Notes under the pieces: generated by a model
What the model saw: only the letters and a program-made list of their open reading frames with translations
What the model was told of the DNA's origin: nothing
The model's database searches: none
Shown here: positions 1 to 9,347 of the stretch, piece after piece
Numbering within the stretch: position 1 is the first letter of the stretch
Layout of the letters: each line of letters opens with the position of its first letter
Translations under genes and position numbers: made by a program
Source of the DNA: Microbaculum marinisediminis
GTDB lineage: Bacteria > Pseudomonadota > Alphaproteobacteria > Rhizobiales > Tepidamorphaceae
Reading direction: 5' to 3'
Length of the DNA stretch: 64,000 nucleotides
Assembly: GCF_025397915.1 (NCBI RefSeq)
Contig: NZ_JALIDZ010000001.1
Location: 584,156 to 648,155 of the forward strand

Positions 1-1
1 C

Positions 2-706
2 TTCTCGCGCGCATCGGGCGACGCGCCGACGCTTTTGTCCTTCGACGACGCGCGCACCGTGTTCCACGAGTTCGGCCACGCCCTGCACGGGCTCCTGTCC
101 GACGTCACCTATCCGATGATCTCCGGCACCGCGGTGACGCGGGACTTCGTAGAATTCCCCTCGCAGCTGTTCGAGCACTGGCTGGAGCGGCCCGAGATCC
201 TGCAGCGCTTCGCCGTCCATCACGAGACCGGCGAGCCGATGCCGGAGGATCTGCTGCAGCGGATGATGGCGGCGCGCAACTTCAACCAGGGCTTCGCCAC
301 CGTGGAATACGTCTCCTCGGCCCTGGTCGACATGAAGCTGCACATGCTCGACACGGCCGAGGACCTCGACGCGACCCGGTTTGAGGAAGCCGCGCTCGCG
401 GAGATCGGCATGCCGGAGGCGATCGTCATGCGCCACCGCCCGACGCATTTCGCCCACATCTTCTCCGGCGACGGCTATTCGGCGGCCTATTACAGCTATC
501 TGTGGTCTGAGGTCCTGGACGCCGACGGCTTCGACGCGTTCCTGGAGGCCGGCGATCCGTTCCATCCGGAAACCGCGCAACGCCTGCACGAGCATGTCTA
601 TTCGGCCGGCAACAGCGCCGATCCGAACGACGCCTACCGGGCCTTCCGCGGCCGGGCGGCGACGCCGGAAGCGCTGCTGAAGAAACGCGGGCTGGTGGAG
701 CCGTAG
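2..706 (+). CDS. M3 family oligopeptidase, C-terminal part (gene begins before the window)
   Basis: This is the C-terminal 234 codons of a zinc metallopeptidase of family M3 (oligopeptidase A / peptidyl-dipeptidase Dcp type), which cleaves short peptides in the cytoplasm. The reading frame is open from base 2, so the true start lies upstream. About 22 residues in is HEFGHALH, the HExxH zinc and catalytic motif. About 25 residues further on, DFVEFPSQ supplies the third zinc ligand (Glu) in the usual M3 context. The remaining sequence matches the all-helical end of the family. The gene ends at a TAG and is followed by a short palindromic repeat. The family is certain; the choice between OpdA and Dcp cannot be made from this fragment. 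Confidence 0.93.
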   Translation, partial: FSRASGDAPTLLSFDDARTVFHEFGHALHGLLSDVTYPMISGTAVTRDFVEFPSQLFEHWLERPEILQRFAVHHETGEPMPEDLLQRMMAARNFNQGFATVEYVSSALVDMKLHMLDTAEDLDATRFEEAALAEIGMPEAIVMRHRPTHFAHIFSGDGYSAAYYSYLWSEVLDADGFDAFLEAGDPFHPETAQRLHEHVYSAGNSADPNDAYRAFRGRAATPEALLKKRGLVEP

Positions 707-738
707 AGACGGGCGACGCCACGTCTCCTGCTCAGACG

Positions 739-767
739 GTCATTGCCGGCCTTGTTCCGGGCATGAC
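739..767. repeat. Short intergenic palindrome
   Basis: The arms GTCATTGCCGG (739-749) and CCGGGCATGAC (757-767) are near-perfect inverted copies around a 7-base spacer. The element lies between convergent genes. Its shape resembles the short dispersed palindromes common between genes in alphaproteobacteria. It may also act as a bidirectional transcription barrier, but there is no T-run. Confidence 0.5.
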
Positions 768-804
768 AACAGGGGTAACGCCAGGGTAACGCGACAGGCG
801 CGCC

Positions 805-2286
805 TCATCCCGCGCTGCGCGCGTCGCCCTCGCGCGGGCGCAGCTGAACGACGCGGTCGGGGATCTCCAGCGAGAACGTCGCTCCCAGCGTGCCGTCGGC
901 AAGCCGGATCGTGCCGCCGTGGGCGCGCACCAGCTCGGCGGCGATGGCAAGCCCCAACCCAGTGCCGCCGGGCCGGGTCGAGCCCTGGAAGGCCTCGAAC
1001 AGACGCTTGCGCGCCATTTCCGACACGCCCGGCCCGGTATCGGCGACCTCGATGGTCACCACCGCCCCGTCGCGGCGGGCGGAGACGCGGATCATGTCGC
1101 GGGCGGGATCGATGTCGCCGCGCCCCTCGATCGCCTGCAACGCGTTGCGGACCAGATTGATCAGCACGCGGAACAGCTGATCGGCGTCGGCATCGACCTC
1201 CAGGCCGGACGGCACCGCGTTGACGAAGCGCAGCTCCGCGTTGGTATCGAGGCCCAGGGTGTCGCCGACCTCGTCGACCAGGGCGGACAGGGCGATCCTG
1301 CGGCGCTCGGGCGGGGATTCGTGCGCCGAGCCGTATTTCAGCGTGTTAGTGCAGAATTCGCCGGCGCGGTCGAGCGTACGGATCAGCTTGGGCGCCAGCC
1401 GCTTCACCAGCGGATCGTCGACGGCGCCGACGCGGTCGACGATAAGCTGGGCGGACGCCAGCATGTTGCGCAGGTCGTGGTTGATCTTGGACACGGCCAG
1501 CCCCATCGCGGCGAGCCGGTTCTTCTGGTTCAGCGTGCCGATCAGCTCCTGCTGCAGATGGGCGAGTTCTCCCTCGGCGACGCCGATCTCGTCGCCGCGG
1601 GCCGACGGCTGGATGATCCGCCCGGAATCCTCCGGGTTTTCCGCGAAGGCGACCATGTTGGCGGTGAGCCGGCGCATCGGCCGCACCAGGAGCCAGTTGA
1701 TGGCGAGATAGACGAGCGCGGCGGTGAACACCGAGATGATGATCGACAGCGTCAGGATGTTCACCGAATAGGCGATCATGGCATTGCGCAGCGGCATCTC
1801 GTCGATGACGATCTCGATGAACTCGCCGCCCGTCGGCGCGTCGCCAACGACGCGGATGGTGCGGCCGTGCGCCGAGACCAGCGTCATGAAGGATTCGTAG
1901 ATCTCGCCGGAAACGCTCATCGCGCGCAGGTCGATCGTCTCCTGCACGTCCGGCGGCATGTCGGAGATGGCGAGCAGCCGGCGCGTGGTGCCGCGCTTGT
2001 GGGCGACGGTGTAGGCCCCGACGTGCTCGAGCAGCTCGAGCTCCAGCGCCTTGGGCACCATGTTGTCGGGGGCGGCTTCCAGCACCAGCGCCGCCGTCTG
2101 GGCCGCGTTCAGCCGGTCGTCGAGCCAGGTGCGCCGGAAATTGGCGATCGAGGGCACGTAGATCAGCACTTCGGCGATCATCACGAACAGGATCGTCAGC
2201 ACCAGCAGCTTGCCGGACAAGCCCAGCCCGCGCGGCCGCGCGGTCCGCGGTTCCTGTGATTCGTCGGATTGGTTGCGAATGCTCAC
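805..2286 (-). CDS. Membrane sensor histidine kinase
   Basis: A 493-residue two-component sensor kinase. Two hydrophobic segments (about residues 25-50 and 173-200) bracket a periplasmic sensing region of about 120 residues. A HAMP linker follows (about 200-255). The phosphorylation box reads KINHDLRN, with the accepting His at about residue 270. The C-terminus is a HATPase_c domain with an N box around RVLINLVRNALQ and a G box with DTGPGVS. No response regulator gene is adjacent, so the partner is unknown. It is the last gene of a minus-strand cluster with the flavoprotein and TVP38-like gene upstream; the gap to the flavoprotein gene is only 35 bases, so co-transcription is likely. The signal sensed cannot be read from the sequence. 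Confidence 0.93.
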   Translation of the reverse strand: MSIRNQSDESQEPRTARPRGLGLSGKLLVLTILFVMIAEVLIYVPSIANFRRTWLDDRLNAAQTAALVLEAAPDNMVPKALELELLEHVGAYTVAHKRGTTRRLLAISDMPPDVQETIDLRAMSVSGEIYESFMTLVSAHGRTIRVVGDAPTGGEFIEIVIDEMPLRNAMIAYSVNILTLSIIISVFTAALVYLAINWLLVRPMRRLTANMVAFAENPEDSGRIIQPSARGDEIGVAEGELAHLQQELIGTLNQKNRLAAMGLAVSKINHDLRNMLASAQLIVDRVGAVDDPLVKRLAPKLIRTLDRAGEFCTNTLKYGSAHESPPERRRIALSALVDEVGDTLGLDTNAELRFVNAVPSGLEVDADADQLFRVLINLVRNALQAIEGRGDIDPARDMIRVSARRDGAVVTIEVADTGPGVSEMARKRLFEAFQGSTRPGGTGLGLAIAAELVRAHGGTIRLADGTLGATFSLEIPDRVVQLRPREGDARSAG

Positions 2287-2321
2287 GGCAGCCTCTGCGC
2301 CGGCCCGTTCAGGCGCCTAAC

Positions 2322-3749
2322 CTATCCGAACTTGCGCAGGAACGCGATGGCGCGCCGCACCATCGGGCTGGACAGGCTAGGCCTGTAAAACTCGATCGCC
2401 GCCCGCTTGCCTATCTCGGAAAGGGTCGGATAGGGCGAGACGAAGGCGGTCATCGTCTTGATGTCGAGCCCCTTGAGGATGGCGAGGCCCCACATCTGGA
2501 TGATCTCGCCGGCCTGCGCGCCGGCGATGCCGACGCCGAGGATCCTGCCGCCCTTTGTCGTCACCACCTTGATGAAGCCGTCGGTCTCCCGCTCGGCGCG
2601 GGCGCGGTCGTTCTCGCCATAGGGCCAGCGCAGCACCCGGATGCGACCGTAACGCGCGGCGGCCTCCGCCTCGGTCATGCCGACCTGGGCAAGCTCCGGA
2701 TCGGTGTAGGTGACGCGCGGGATGTGGTCGTAGGAGACCTTGGCGCCGAGCCGGAACAGGATGTTCCGCACGGCGATGCCGGCGTGATAGTTGGCGACGT
2801 GCGTGAACTGGGGCCCGCGGGCGACGTCGCCGACCGCGTAGATCTTCCTGTTCGAGGAGCGCAGCTTGCGGTCGACGCGGATGCCCTTGTCGTCGGCGAA
2901 CACCCGCGCTTTCTCAAGATCGAGCCCCGCCGTGACGGCGGCACGCCCCGTCGCCACCAGGAGATCGGATCCGTCGACCGCCTCCTCGCCCGTCTCCGTC
3001 TCGACGACGACGCGCACGCCGCTCGCGCCACGCTTCTCGACGCGGGCGACCGCGGCCCCGGACCGGACCGCGACACCATCCAGTGCCAGTCGGGTCAGCA
3101 CCTCCTCGGCAAGCTCGGGGTCCTCGCGGCCGAGCGCGCGGTCGGCTTCCAGCACGGTGACCTCGCTGCCGAGCCGGCGGAACGCCTGGGCGAGCTCCAG
3201 GCCGATCGGCCCGCCGCCGATGACGACCAGGTGGGCCGGCTTGCGGGTGACGGCGAAGATGGTCTCGTTGGTGTGGTAGCTCACCGCGTCGAGGCCGGGG
3301 ATCGGCGGGACGGCCGGTTTGGAGCCGGTGGCGACGACGAAGCGGCGCGCCGCGATGCGGGTGTCGCCCGCGATCACCGTGCGCGGGTCCTCGAAACGGG
3401 CTGCCGCCTCGATCACCGTGACGCCCATCGCCCGGAACCGCTCGACGGAATCGGTGGGGGCGATGGCGTCGATCACGTCGTGCACGTGGTCGTGGACCTT
3501 GCGGAAATTCACCTGCGGTTCGACGGCAGCGACGCCTAACGGCGCGGCGTCGCGCATCGCCTGGGCGCGATTGGCCGCCGCGATCAAGGCCTTGGAGGGG
3601 ACGCAGCCCGTGTTCAGGCAGTCGCCGCCCATCTTGCCCTTTTCGATCAGCACGACGGGCACCCCGAAGGCCGCGGCCGCCGCGGCCACCGACAGCCCGC
3701 CCGAACCGGCGCCGATGACGCAGATATCCGGTTTGAGTACGTCAGCCAT
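2322..3749 (-). CDS. FAD-dependent pyridine nucleotide-disulfide oxidoreductase (MerA/Lpd-like)
   Basis: A 475-residue flavoprotein of the class I disulfide reductase family. Near the N-terminus is the FAD-binding VIGAGSGG (about 11-18), followed by the redox pair CLNTGC with Cys at 44 and 49. A second Rossmann motif, VIGGGPIGLELA, binds NAD(P)H, and a dimerisation domain ends the protein. In lipoamide dehydrogenases the C-terminal active site reads HPTLSE-like, with a catalytic His; here it reads YPTLSE (about 440-445), so the His is replaced by Tyr. The N-terminal HMA domain and C-terminal Cys pair of true mercuric reductases are also missing. It is therefore neither a standard Lpd nor a standard MerA, although databases often name such proteins mercuric reductase. 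It sits 50 bases downstream of a TVP38/TMEM64 gene, a recurrent pairing. Confidence 0.9.
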   Translation of the reverse strand: MADVLKPDICVIGAGSGGLSVAAAAAAFGVPVVLIEKGKMGGDCLNTGCVPSKALIAAANRAQAMRDAAPLGVAAVEPQVNFRKVHDHVHDVIDAIAPTDSVERFRAMGVTVIEAAARFEDPRTVIAGDTRIAARRFVVATGSKPAVPPIPGLDAVSYHTNETIFAVTRKPAHLVVIGGGPIGLELAQAFRRLGSEVTVLEADRALGREDPELAEEVLTRLALDGVAVRSGAAVARVEKRGASGVRVVVETETGEEAVDGSDLLVATGRAAVTAGLDLEKARVFADDKGIRVDRKLRSSNRKIYAVGDVARGPQFTHVANYHAGIAVRNILFRLGAKVSYDHIPRVTYTDPELAQVGMTEAEAAARYGRIRVLRWPYGENDRARAERETDGFIKVVTTKGGRILGVGIAGAQAGEIIQMWGLAILKGLDIKTMTAFVSPYPTLSEIGKRAAIEFYRPSLSSPMVRRAIAFLRKFG

Positions 3750-3799
3750 GATTGTGAGCCCCGCCGCTTCAGAGCCGTCGGATCCGGCCCGGCCTTGAA

Positions 3800-4666
3800 T
3801 CAGCCCGTCGATCGCCGCCTCAGCACTTTCTTAGCCGCTATCGGCACTAACGCAAGGACACCAAGCGCGACAAGGGCGGCGAGCAGGCCGGGCGTAACCA
3901 GCGCGGACGGGTCGATTCCAAGCTCGCAGGCCCCGGTCGGATCGAGATTCTTTGCCGTTGCGGCAGCGACGCAGGCCTCGAAGCTCTCGCGCTGCGCCGC
4001 CAGGACGCTTTCCAGCCCCGCCCCGACGAAGGCGAAGGCGAAGGTCCCCGGTATGATGCCGAGCGCGGTGCCGATCACGTAGGTCGACAGCGACACGCCC
4101 AGCAAGGCCGGGGCGATGTTGACGAGCCAGAAGGGAAAGACCGGAACGAGCCGCAGGAACAGCAGGTAGTGCATGGCATCGTCGTTGAAGCCCTGCCGAA
4201 GCGCCGCCAGCCGCGGTCCGGCACGCGCGGCGAGCGCGGCGCCGAGCGACGAGCGGGCGATCAGGAAGATGATCACCGCGCCGATGGTGGCGGCGATCAC
4301 CGTGACGGTGCCGGCGAGGAACCAGCCGAACAGGAAGCCGCCGGCCAGCGTCAGCAACAGGCCACCGGGCAGCGACAGCGCCACCACCGCGATATAGACC
4401 GCGGCATAGACCGCCAGCGCGCCGGCAAGGTTTTCGGCGACGAAGCCGCGCAGCACCATCTCGTGGGTGACCAGGGATTCGAGCGTCAGTTGCCGGTGCC
4501 AACCCTGCGACACCGCCACGGCCATGGCGGCGACGATCAGGGCGAGCGGCAGCCAGCGCCACAGCTTGCCTGCCGGTCGGCGGGCGCCTGCCCGCTCCGT
4601 ATCGTCCGGTTCGCGCGGCACGGCGGCGATATCGCTACGCCCCTCGGGACGCTCTGACGTCGTCAT
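3800..4666 (-). CDS. TVP38/TMEM64 (DedA-superfamily) membrane protein
   Basis: A 288-residue inner-membrane protein with about six hydrophobic segments. The central part (GGFLFGWFLAGTVTVIAATIG and the following region) and the stretch LRLVPVFPFWLVNIAPALLG are typical of the VTT domain shared by TVP38, TMEM64 and DedA proteins. Members of the superfamily are linked to lipid scrambling or flipping and to membrane homeostasis; the function of this bacterial branch is not settled. A Cys-containing loop lies near the C-terminus (EACVAAA and GACELG). It is the first gene of the minus-strand cluster TVP38, flavoprotein, histidine kinase. A thiol-redox partnership with the downstream flavoprotein is plausible but inferred from context only. 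Confidence 0.9.
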   Translation of the reverse strand: MTTSERPEGRSDIAAVPREPDDTERAGARRPAGKLWRWLPLALIVAAMAVAVSQGWHRQLTLESLVTHEMVLRGFVAENLAGALAVYAAVYIAVVALSLPGGLLLTLAGGFLFGWFLAGTVTVIAATIGAVIIFLIARSSLGAALAARAGPRLAALRQGFNDDAMHYLLFLRLVPVFPFWLVNIAPALLGVSLSTYVIGTALGIIPGTFAFAFVGAGLESVLAAQRESFEACVAAATAKNLDPTGACELGIDPSALVTPGLLAALVALGVLALVPIAAKKVLRRRSTG

Positions 4667-4887
4667 GATCGTTTGTCTTTATGATCGCCTGTCTTGCGCC
4701 CGCCGCGTGGCGCCATCGCGTTCGCGTCGGGCCTGTGATGCCTGGTATCGCCCCGCAAGGTAGCGAAACAAAACCGCGATTACCTGCCTTTTCACCGGGA
4801 AGTGATGGGCCGGCAGCAAGCGTGATCGCGCGTGACCCCACGTTACACAGGGCGACACGGAACCGGCAATGAAGCGTCGCGGGCGCG

Positions 4888-4917
4888 TTGACTTGGCCCG
4901 GCGCTGTCCCGTATAAG
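4888..4917 (+). promoter_or_regulatory. Sigma-70-type promoter of rpmH
   Basis: TTGACT (4888-4893) and TATAAG (4912-4917) are separated by 18 bases, about 130 bases before rpmH. This is one of the best promoter matches in the window and lies in the gap between the divergent TVP38 gene and rpmH. Confidence 0.75.
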
Positions 4918-5047
4918 CCCGCTCAACTTGGCGTCGCTTTTGCGGGCCGGGGCGGTATCGGTTGTTTCGATGCCCAGCCACCGCCCGCAGGACATCCTTC
5001 ACGGGCACGACGCTTTTCCAATCCAGCCGAAACGTCGGAGTGCGGCA

Positions 5048-5182
5048 GTGAAACGGACCTATCAACCCTCCAAGCTGGTGCGCAAGCGGCGCCACGGTTT
5101 CCGCGCGCGGATGGCGACCAAGGCAGGACGCCGGGTCATTACCCGTCGGCGCGCGCGCGGGCGCAAGCGCCTGTCGGCCTGA
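5048..5182 (+). CDS. rpmH: 50S ribosomal protein L34
   Basis: The product is the 44-residue basic ribosomal protein L34, of standard family length. The sequence [19 protein letters not shown] and the ending [10 protein letters not shown] are diagnostic. Translation starts at a GTG (5048) with CGGAG seven bases upstream; this gives the conserved N-terminus, whereas longer in-frame reading does not. It is the first gene of the rpmH-rnpA-yidC-engB-argB string. Confidence 0.97.
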   Translation: MKRTYQPSKLVRKRRHGFRARMATKAGRRVITRRRARGRKRLSA

Positions 5183-5205
5183 CCGGCAGCGGCGCGACCT
5201 CGCCG

Positions 5206-5613
5206 ATGCCTGGCAGCGCCAACGCGCTTGCCGAACCGGTAGCGCCGGACGCGCCGCCGGAGCGGTTGCGCCGACGCGCCGATTTCCTCAAGGTCGCGCG
5301 CAGCGGCCGCAAGGTGGCGATGCGCTCGCTGGTCCTGCAGGCGCTGCACCGGGGCGACGATCAGGCTGGCGTCCGTGTCGGCTTCACCGTCAGCCGCAAG
5401 GTCGGCAACGCCGTGGAGCGCAACCGGGTACGCCGGCGCCTGCGCGAAGCGGTGCGACTTCGTGCCGGCTCTTTCATGCGCGCGGGCTATGACTATGTTG
5501 TCATTGGTCGCCGCGCCGCGTTGACGACACCGTTCGCGCGTATCGTCACCGATCTCGAAACGGCTTTCCGGAAAATCCACGGAGCGCCGCCCGAAAAGGC
5601 TTCGGACCAATGA
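5206..5613 (+). CDS. rnpA: Ribonuclease P protein component
   Basis: A 135-residue protein subunit of RNase P, which helps the catalytic RNA trim tRNA 5' leaders. The core shows FLKVARSGRK, the signature GFTVSRKVGNAVERNRVRRRL (about residues 62-82) and a final DYVVIGRR strand. The chosen ATG at 5206 lies 23 bases after rpmH and leaves a short N-terminal extension rich in Ala and Pro. The frame is open further upstream, but that part overlaps rpmH in another frame and is not coding. The stop overlaps the start of yidC in an ATGA arrangement (5610-5613), which suggests translational coupling. Confidence 0.96.
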   Translation: MPGSANALAEPVAPDAPPERLRRRADFLKVARSGRKVAMRSLVLQALHRGDDQAGVRVGFTVSRKVGNAVERNRVRRRLREAVRLRAGSFMRAGYDYVVIGRRAALTTPFARIVTDLETAFRKIHGAPPEKASDQ

Positions 5614-7592
5614 TGGGTGAGAACCGGAACTATATCCTGGCGATCGCGCTCTCGCTGATCATCCTGATCGCCTGGCAGTACTTTTACGCCATCCCGCAGA
5701 TGGAGAAGCAGCAGGCGCAGGAGGAGCTGCGTCAGCAGCAGGCGCAGAGCCAGCAGGTCCAGTCGCCCCAGGCCGGCAGCGAAGCGCCCGGCACCAGCAC
5801 CCGGCCCGGCACCGCGCAGGTTCCCGGCGTCACCCAGCCCGGCGCGGAAACGGCGCCGGCGGCGACCCGTGACGCCGCCCTGTCGCAGAGCCCGCGCATT
5901 CCCCTCGACACCCCGTCGGTCCGCGGCTCGGTTTCGCTCAAGGGCGGGCGCATCGACGACGTCGTGCTCAAGGGCTATCGCGAGACCGTCGAGCCGACGA
6001 GCCCCAACATCGTGCTGCTGTCGCCGTCGGGAAGCCCCAATCCCTACTACGTGGAGTTCGGCTGGGTCGCGGATAACAAATCCGTTCCGGTCCCCACCTC
6101 CCAGACCGTCTGGTCGGCACCAGGCGACGCCACACTGGGCGTGGACAGCCCGGTCACGCTGACCTGGGACAACGGCCAGGGCCTGACCTTCACGCGCGAA
6201 ATCGCGGTCGACGAGAACTACATGTTCACCGTCTCCGATTCGGTGGAGAACGCGGGCGAGGGTGCGGTCAAGCTGCTGCCCTACGGTCTCGTCTCGCGCC
6301 ACGGCCGGCCGCAGACCGCCGGATTCTTCATCCTGCACGAAGGCCTGATCGGCGTGCTCGGCGAGTACGGTCTGACCGAGATCGACTACGACGATCTCGA
6401 CGACGACGGCCCGCAGAAGTTCCAGGTGACGGGCGGCTGGCTTGGCATCACCGACAAGTACTGGGCCACGGTCCTGGTGCCGAACCAGGAGAAGCCGTTC
6501 GAGGGCCGCTTCATTTCCGGCACGGCGAACGGCAAGCCGACCTATCAGGCCGACCTGCTGCGCGACCCGGTCGAGATCGCGCCGGGTGCCACGACGACGG
6601 TGACCGAGCGGGTGTTCGCCGGCGCCAAGCAGGTGAGCCTGCTCAACGGCTACCAGGAGCGGTACGGCATCCAGAAGTTCGACCTGCTGATCGACTGGGG
6701 CTGGTTCTACTTCCTGACCAAGCCGCTGTTCTACGCCATCGACTACTTCTTCAAGCTGGTCGGCAACTTCGGCGTCGCCATCCTGATCGTCACCGTGCTG
6801 GTGAAGCTCGTCTTCTTCCCGCTTGCCAACAAGTCCTACGTCTCGATGAGCCGGATGAAGATCGTCCAGCCGCAGATGATGGAGCTGCGCGAGCGCTACA
6901 AGGACGACAGGATGAAGCAGCAGCAGGCGATGATGGAGCTGTATCGGAAGGAGAAGATCAATCCTCTTTCCGGCTGCCTGCCGATCGTCCTGCAGATCCC
7001 GGTGTTCTTCGCGCTCTACAAGGTTCTGTTCGTCACCATCGAGATGCGGCACGCGCCGTTCTTCGGCTGGATCCAGGACCTGTCGGCGCCCGACCCGACG
7101 ACGATCTTCAACCTGTTCGGCGTCATCCCCTGGGACCCGCCGCAGTTCCTGATGCTCGGCGCCTGGCCGCTGATCATGGGCATCACCATGTGGATCCAGA
7201 TGCGGCTCAACCCGCCGCCGCCCGATCCGACCCAGGCGATGATCTTCAACTGGATGCCGGTGGTCTTCACCTTCATGCTGGCGTCGTTCCCGGCCGGCCT
7301 CGTCATCTACTGGTCGTGGAACAACACGCTGTCGGTGCTGCAGCAGTACACGATCATGCGTCGCCAGGGCGCGAAGCCGGACATCTTCGGCAACGTCCTG
7401 GCCAGCTTCAGCTCCAAGAAGCGCGAGGAGCTGGCGGAGAAGGAAGCGGCCAAGCTGAAGGCCGACGCCGACAAGCGCAAGGCCGAGGCCAAGGCTGACG
7501 AGGACGCCGAGCAGCCGAAGGCGAAGCCGGCCCGCAAGAAGAAGAGCAAGGCCCAGTCCGACAAGCCGGCGGGCTCCGAGGCCGGCGAGTAA
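5610..7592 (+). CDS. yidC: Membrane protein insertase YidC
   Basis: A 660-residue inner-membrane insertase that places proteins into the bilayer alone or with SecYEG. A first transmembrane helix (about residues 6-23) is followed by a Gln/Pro-rich linker and the large periplasmic beta-domain (about 80-345). The conserved five-helix core begins near FFKLVGNFGVAILIVTVLVK. It includes the cytoplasmic loop with MKIVQPQMMELRERYKDDR and the motif NPLSGCLPIVLQIPVFFALY. The C-terminus is a long Lys/Ala/Glu-rich tail, probably contacting ribosomes. Two consecutive ATGs (5610 and 5613) are possible starts. It overlaps rnpA by four bases. Confidence 0.97.
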   Translation: MMGENRNYILAIALSLIILIAWQYFYAIPQMEKQQAQEELRQQQAQSQQVQSPQAGSEAPGTSTRPGTAQVPGVTQPGAETAPAATRDAALSQSPRIPLDTPSVRGSVSLKGGRIDDVVLKGYRETVEPTSPNIVLLSPSGSPNPYYVEFGWVADNKSVPVPTSQTVWSAPGDATLGVDSPVTLTWDNGQGLTFTREIAVDENYMFTVSDSVENAGEGAVKLLPYGLVSRHGRPQTAGFFILHEGLIGVLGEYGLTEIDYDDLDDDGPQKFQVTGGWLGITDKYWATVLVPNQEKPFEGRFISGTANGKPTYQADLLRDPVEIAPGATTTVTERVFAGAKQVSLLNGYQERYGIQKFDLLIDWGWFYFLTKPLFYAIDYFFKLVGNFGVAILIVTVLVKLVFFPLANKSYVSMSRMKIVQPQMMELRERYKDDRMKQQQAMMELYRKEKINPLSGCLPIVLQIPVFFALYKVLFVTIEMRHAPFFGWIQDLSAPDPTTIFNLFGVIPWDPPQFLMLGAWPLIMGITMWIQMRLNPPPPDPTQAMIFNWMPVVFTFMLASFPAGLVIYWSWNNTLSVLQQYTIMRRQGAKPDIFGNVLASFSSKKREELAEKEAAKLKADADKRKAEAKADEDAEQPKAKPARKKKSKAQSDKPAGSEAGE

Positions 7593-7619
7593 CGCCGGCC
7601 CGATACCCGGGGGCCGCCC

Positions 7620-8273
7620 ATGACGGGGACTGACGACGAAGACGCCGAACGGGAGGCCGCCATCGAGGCGGGCCGGCTCATGTTCGCCCGGCCCTGGGTG
7701 TTCCGCCTCGGCGTCGTCAAGCTGGACCAGCTGCCGCCGGCCGACCGCATCGAGGTCGCCTTCGCCGGACGCTCCAACGTCGGCAAGTCGAGCCTTCTGA
7801 ACGCCCTGACCGGCCAGAACGGCCTGGCGCGAACCTCCAACACCCCCGGCCGCACCCAGGAAATCAACGTCTTCGAGTGCGAAAGCGCCGGCGTGCGCCT
7901 GATCGACATGCCCGGCTACGGCTTCGCGCAGGCGCCGAAGGGCAAGGTCGATGCCTGGACCCGGCTGATCAAGCAGTACCTGCAGGGGCGGCCGAACCTG
8001 CGGCGGGTGTTCCTGCTGATCGACTCGCGGCACGGCATCAAGGCCGTGGACAAGCGCATCATGGACCTGCTCGACACCGCCGCCGTCTCCTACCAGGTGG
8101 TGCTGACCAAGGCCGACAAGATCGGCGCCGCCGCGCTGGACGAGGTCACAGCCGAGGTGTCGACCGAACTCGCCAAGTGTCCCGCCGCCCATCCGGTGAT
8201 CCTCGCGACTTCCAGCGAGAAAGGCACGGGAATAGCGGAGCTGCGGGCGGCGATCGCGGGGCTGGCGGACTAG
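7620..8273 (+). CDS. engB: Ribosome-biogenesis GTP-binding protein EngB (YihA/YsxC)
   Basis: A 217-residue TRAFAC-class GTPase required for late assembly of the large ribosomal subunit. The P-loop reads GRSNVGKSS (about 50-58). The switch region contains [11 protein letters not shown]3 is DMPGYGFA and G4 is LTKADK; the final [10 protein letters not shown] supplies G5. It lies 27 bases after yidC in a conserved alphaproteobacterial order and is probably in the same transcript. The ATG at 7620 gives an acidic N-terminal extension usual for this group. Confidence 0.96.
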   Translation: MTGTDDEDAEREAAIEAGRLMFARPWVFRLGVVKLDQLPPADRIEVAFAGRSNVGKSSLLNALTGQNGLARTSNTPGRTQEINVFECESAGVRLIDMPGYGFAQAPKGKVDAWTRLIKQYLQGRPNLRRVFLLIDSRHGIKAVDKRIMDLLDTAAVSYQVVLTKADKIGAAALDEVTAEVSTELAKCPAAHPVILATSSEKGTGIAELRAAIAGLAD

Positions 8274-8350
8274 CCACCCGGATTGAGCCCGCGACGATCG
8301 TCGGATATGACGATTTCGATCTTTCCATGCCAACGGATGCTCAAGACCCG

Positions 8351-9247
8351 ATGACCGACGACAAGAAGGCCGAAGCGCAGGGGCAGGCCCGCATTCTGGC
8401 CGAGGCCCTGCCCTACATGCTGCGCTACGACGAGCAGACCGTCGTGGTGAAATACGGCGGCCATGCCATGGGCGATCCGGATCTCGCCCGCGCCTTCGCC
8501 AAGGACATCACGCTCTTGAAGACCTCGGGCATCCACCCGATCGTGGTGCACGGCGGCGGCCCGCAGATCGGCGCGATGCTCGACAAGCTCGGCATCAAAT
8601 CGGAATTCCGCGCCGGCCTGCGCATCACCGACCGGGCGATGGTCGAGGTCGTCGAGATGGTCCTGGCCGGGCGCATCAACAAGGAAATCGTCCAGTCGAT
8701 CAACCGCGAGGGCGGCAAGGCCATCGGCCTGTGCGGCAAGGACGGCAACCTGATGACCGTGCGCAAGGTGACGCGCACCGTGGTCGACCCCGATTCCAAC
8801 ATCGAAAAGGTCGTCGACCTCGGCTTCGTCGGCGAGCCCGACAAGGTCAATCCGTCGGTGCTGCAGATGGTCTCCAAGGAAGACCTGATCCCCGTCGTCG
8901 CGCCGGTCTCGCCCGGTCCCGACGGCGAGACCTACAACGTCAACGCCGATTCCTTCGCAGGCTCCGTCGCCGGCGCGCTGCACGCCAAGCGCCTGCTGTT
9001 CCTCACCGATGTCGACGGCGTGCTCGACGCCGACAAGCGGCTGATCAAGGAGCTGACGGTCGACGAGGCGCGCAAGCTGATCGACAACGGCACCATCTCC
9101 GGCGGCATGATCCCCAAGGTCGAGACCTGCATCGACGCGGTGGACAAGGGCGTCGAGGGCGTCGTCATCCTCAACGGCAAGGTGCCGCACGCCGTCCTGC
9201 TTGAACTCTTCACCGAACATGGCGCCGGCACGCTGATCACGCCGTGA
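8351..9247 (+). CDS. argB: Acetylglutamate kinase
   Basis: The enzyme phosphorylates N-acetyl-L-glutamate in the second step of arginine biosynthesis. It has the amino acid kinase fold: [11 protein letters not shown] near the N-terminus (phosphate binding), [11 protein letters not shown] (substrate loop), [20 protein letters not shown] in the centre and [10 protein letters not shown] near the end. From the ATG at 8351 the protein has 298 residues, the usual length; an in-frame ATG at 8327 would add eight residues. Neither has a convincing ribosome-binding site. The Arg-rich N-terminal helix region ([12 protein letters not shown]) is the part that controls feedback by arginine in hexameric homologues. 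Confidence 0.96.
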   Translation: MTDDKKAEAQGQARILAEALPYMLRYDEQTVVVKYGGHAMGDPDLARAFAKDITLLKTSGIHPIVVHGGGPQIGAMLDKLGIKSEFRAGLRITDRAMVEVVEMVLAGRINKEIVQSINREGGKAIGLCGKDGNLMTVRKVTRTVVDPDSNIEKVVDLGFVGEPDKVNPSVLQMVSKEDLIPVVAPVSPGPDGETYNVNADSFAGSVAGALHAKRLLFLTDVDGVLDADKRLIKELTVDEARKLIDNGTISGGMIPKVETCIDAVDKGVEGVVILNGKVPHAVLLELFTEHGAGTLITP

Positions 9248-9347
9248 CGGAGCAGCGCGCGGACGGACCGGCGATGGGCGCGGAACGACCTTCGAGACGT
9301 TCAGGCCGCGGTCTTTTCCTGCGCAGAGCGGTTCCCGCGCTGCGCGA

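Noticed and set aside
5493..8333. Minus-strand open frame of 946 codons opposite rnpA, yidC and engB
   Set aside because: It mirrors well-identified genes. In G+C-rich DNA the antisense of a gene with GC-rich third positions often lacks stops. The translation is low-complexity (Arg, Gly, Leu, Val, Asp, His) with no domain.
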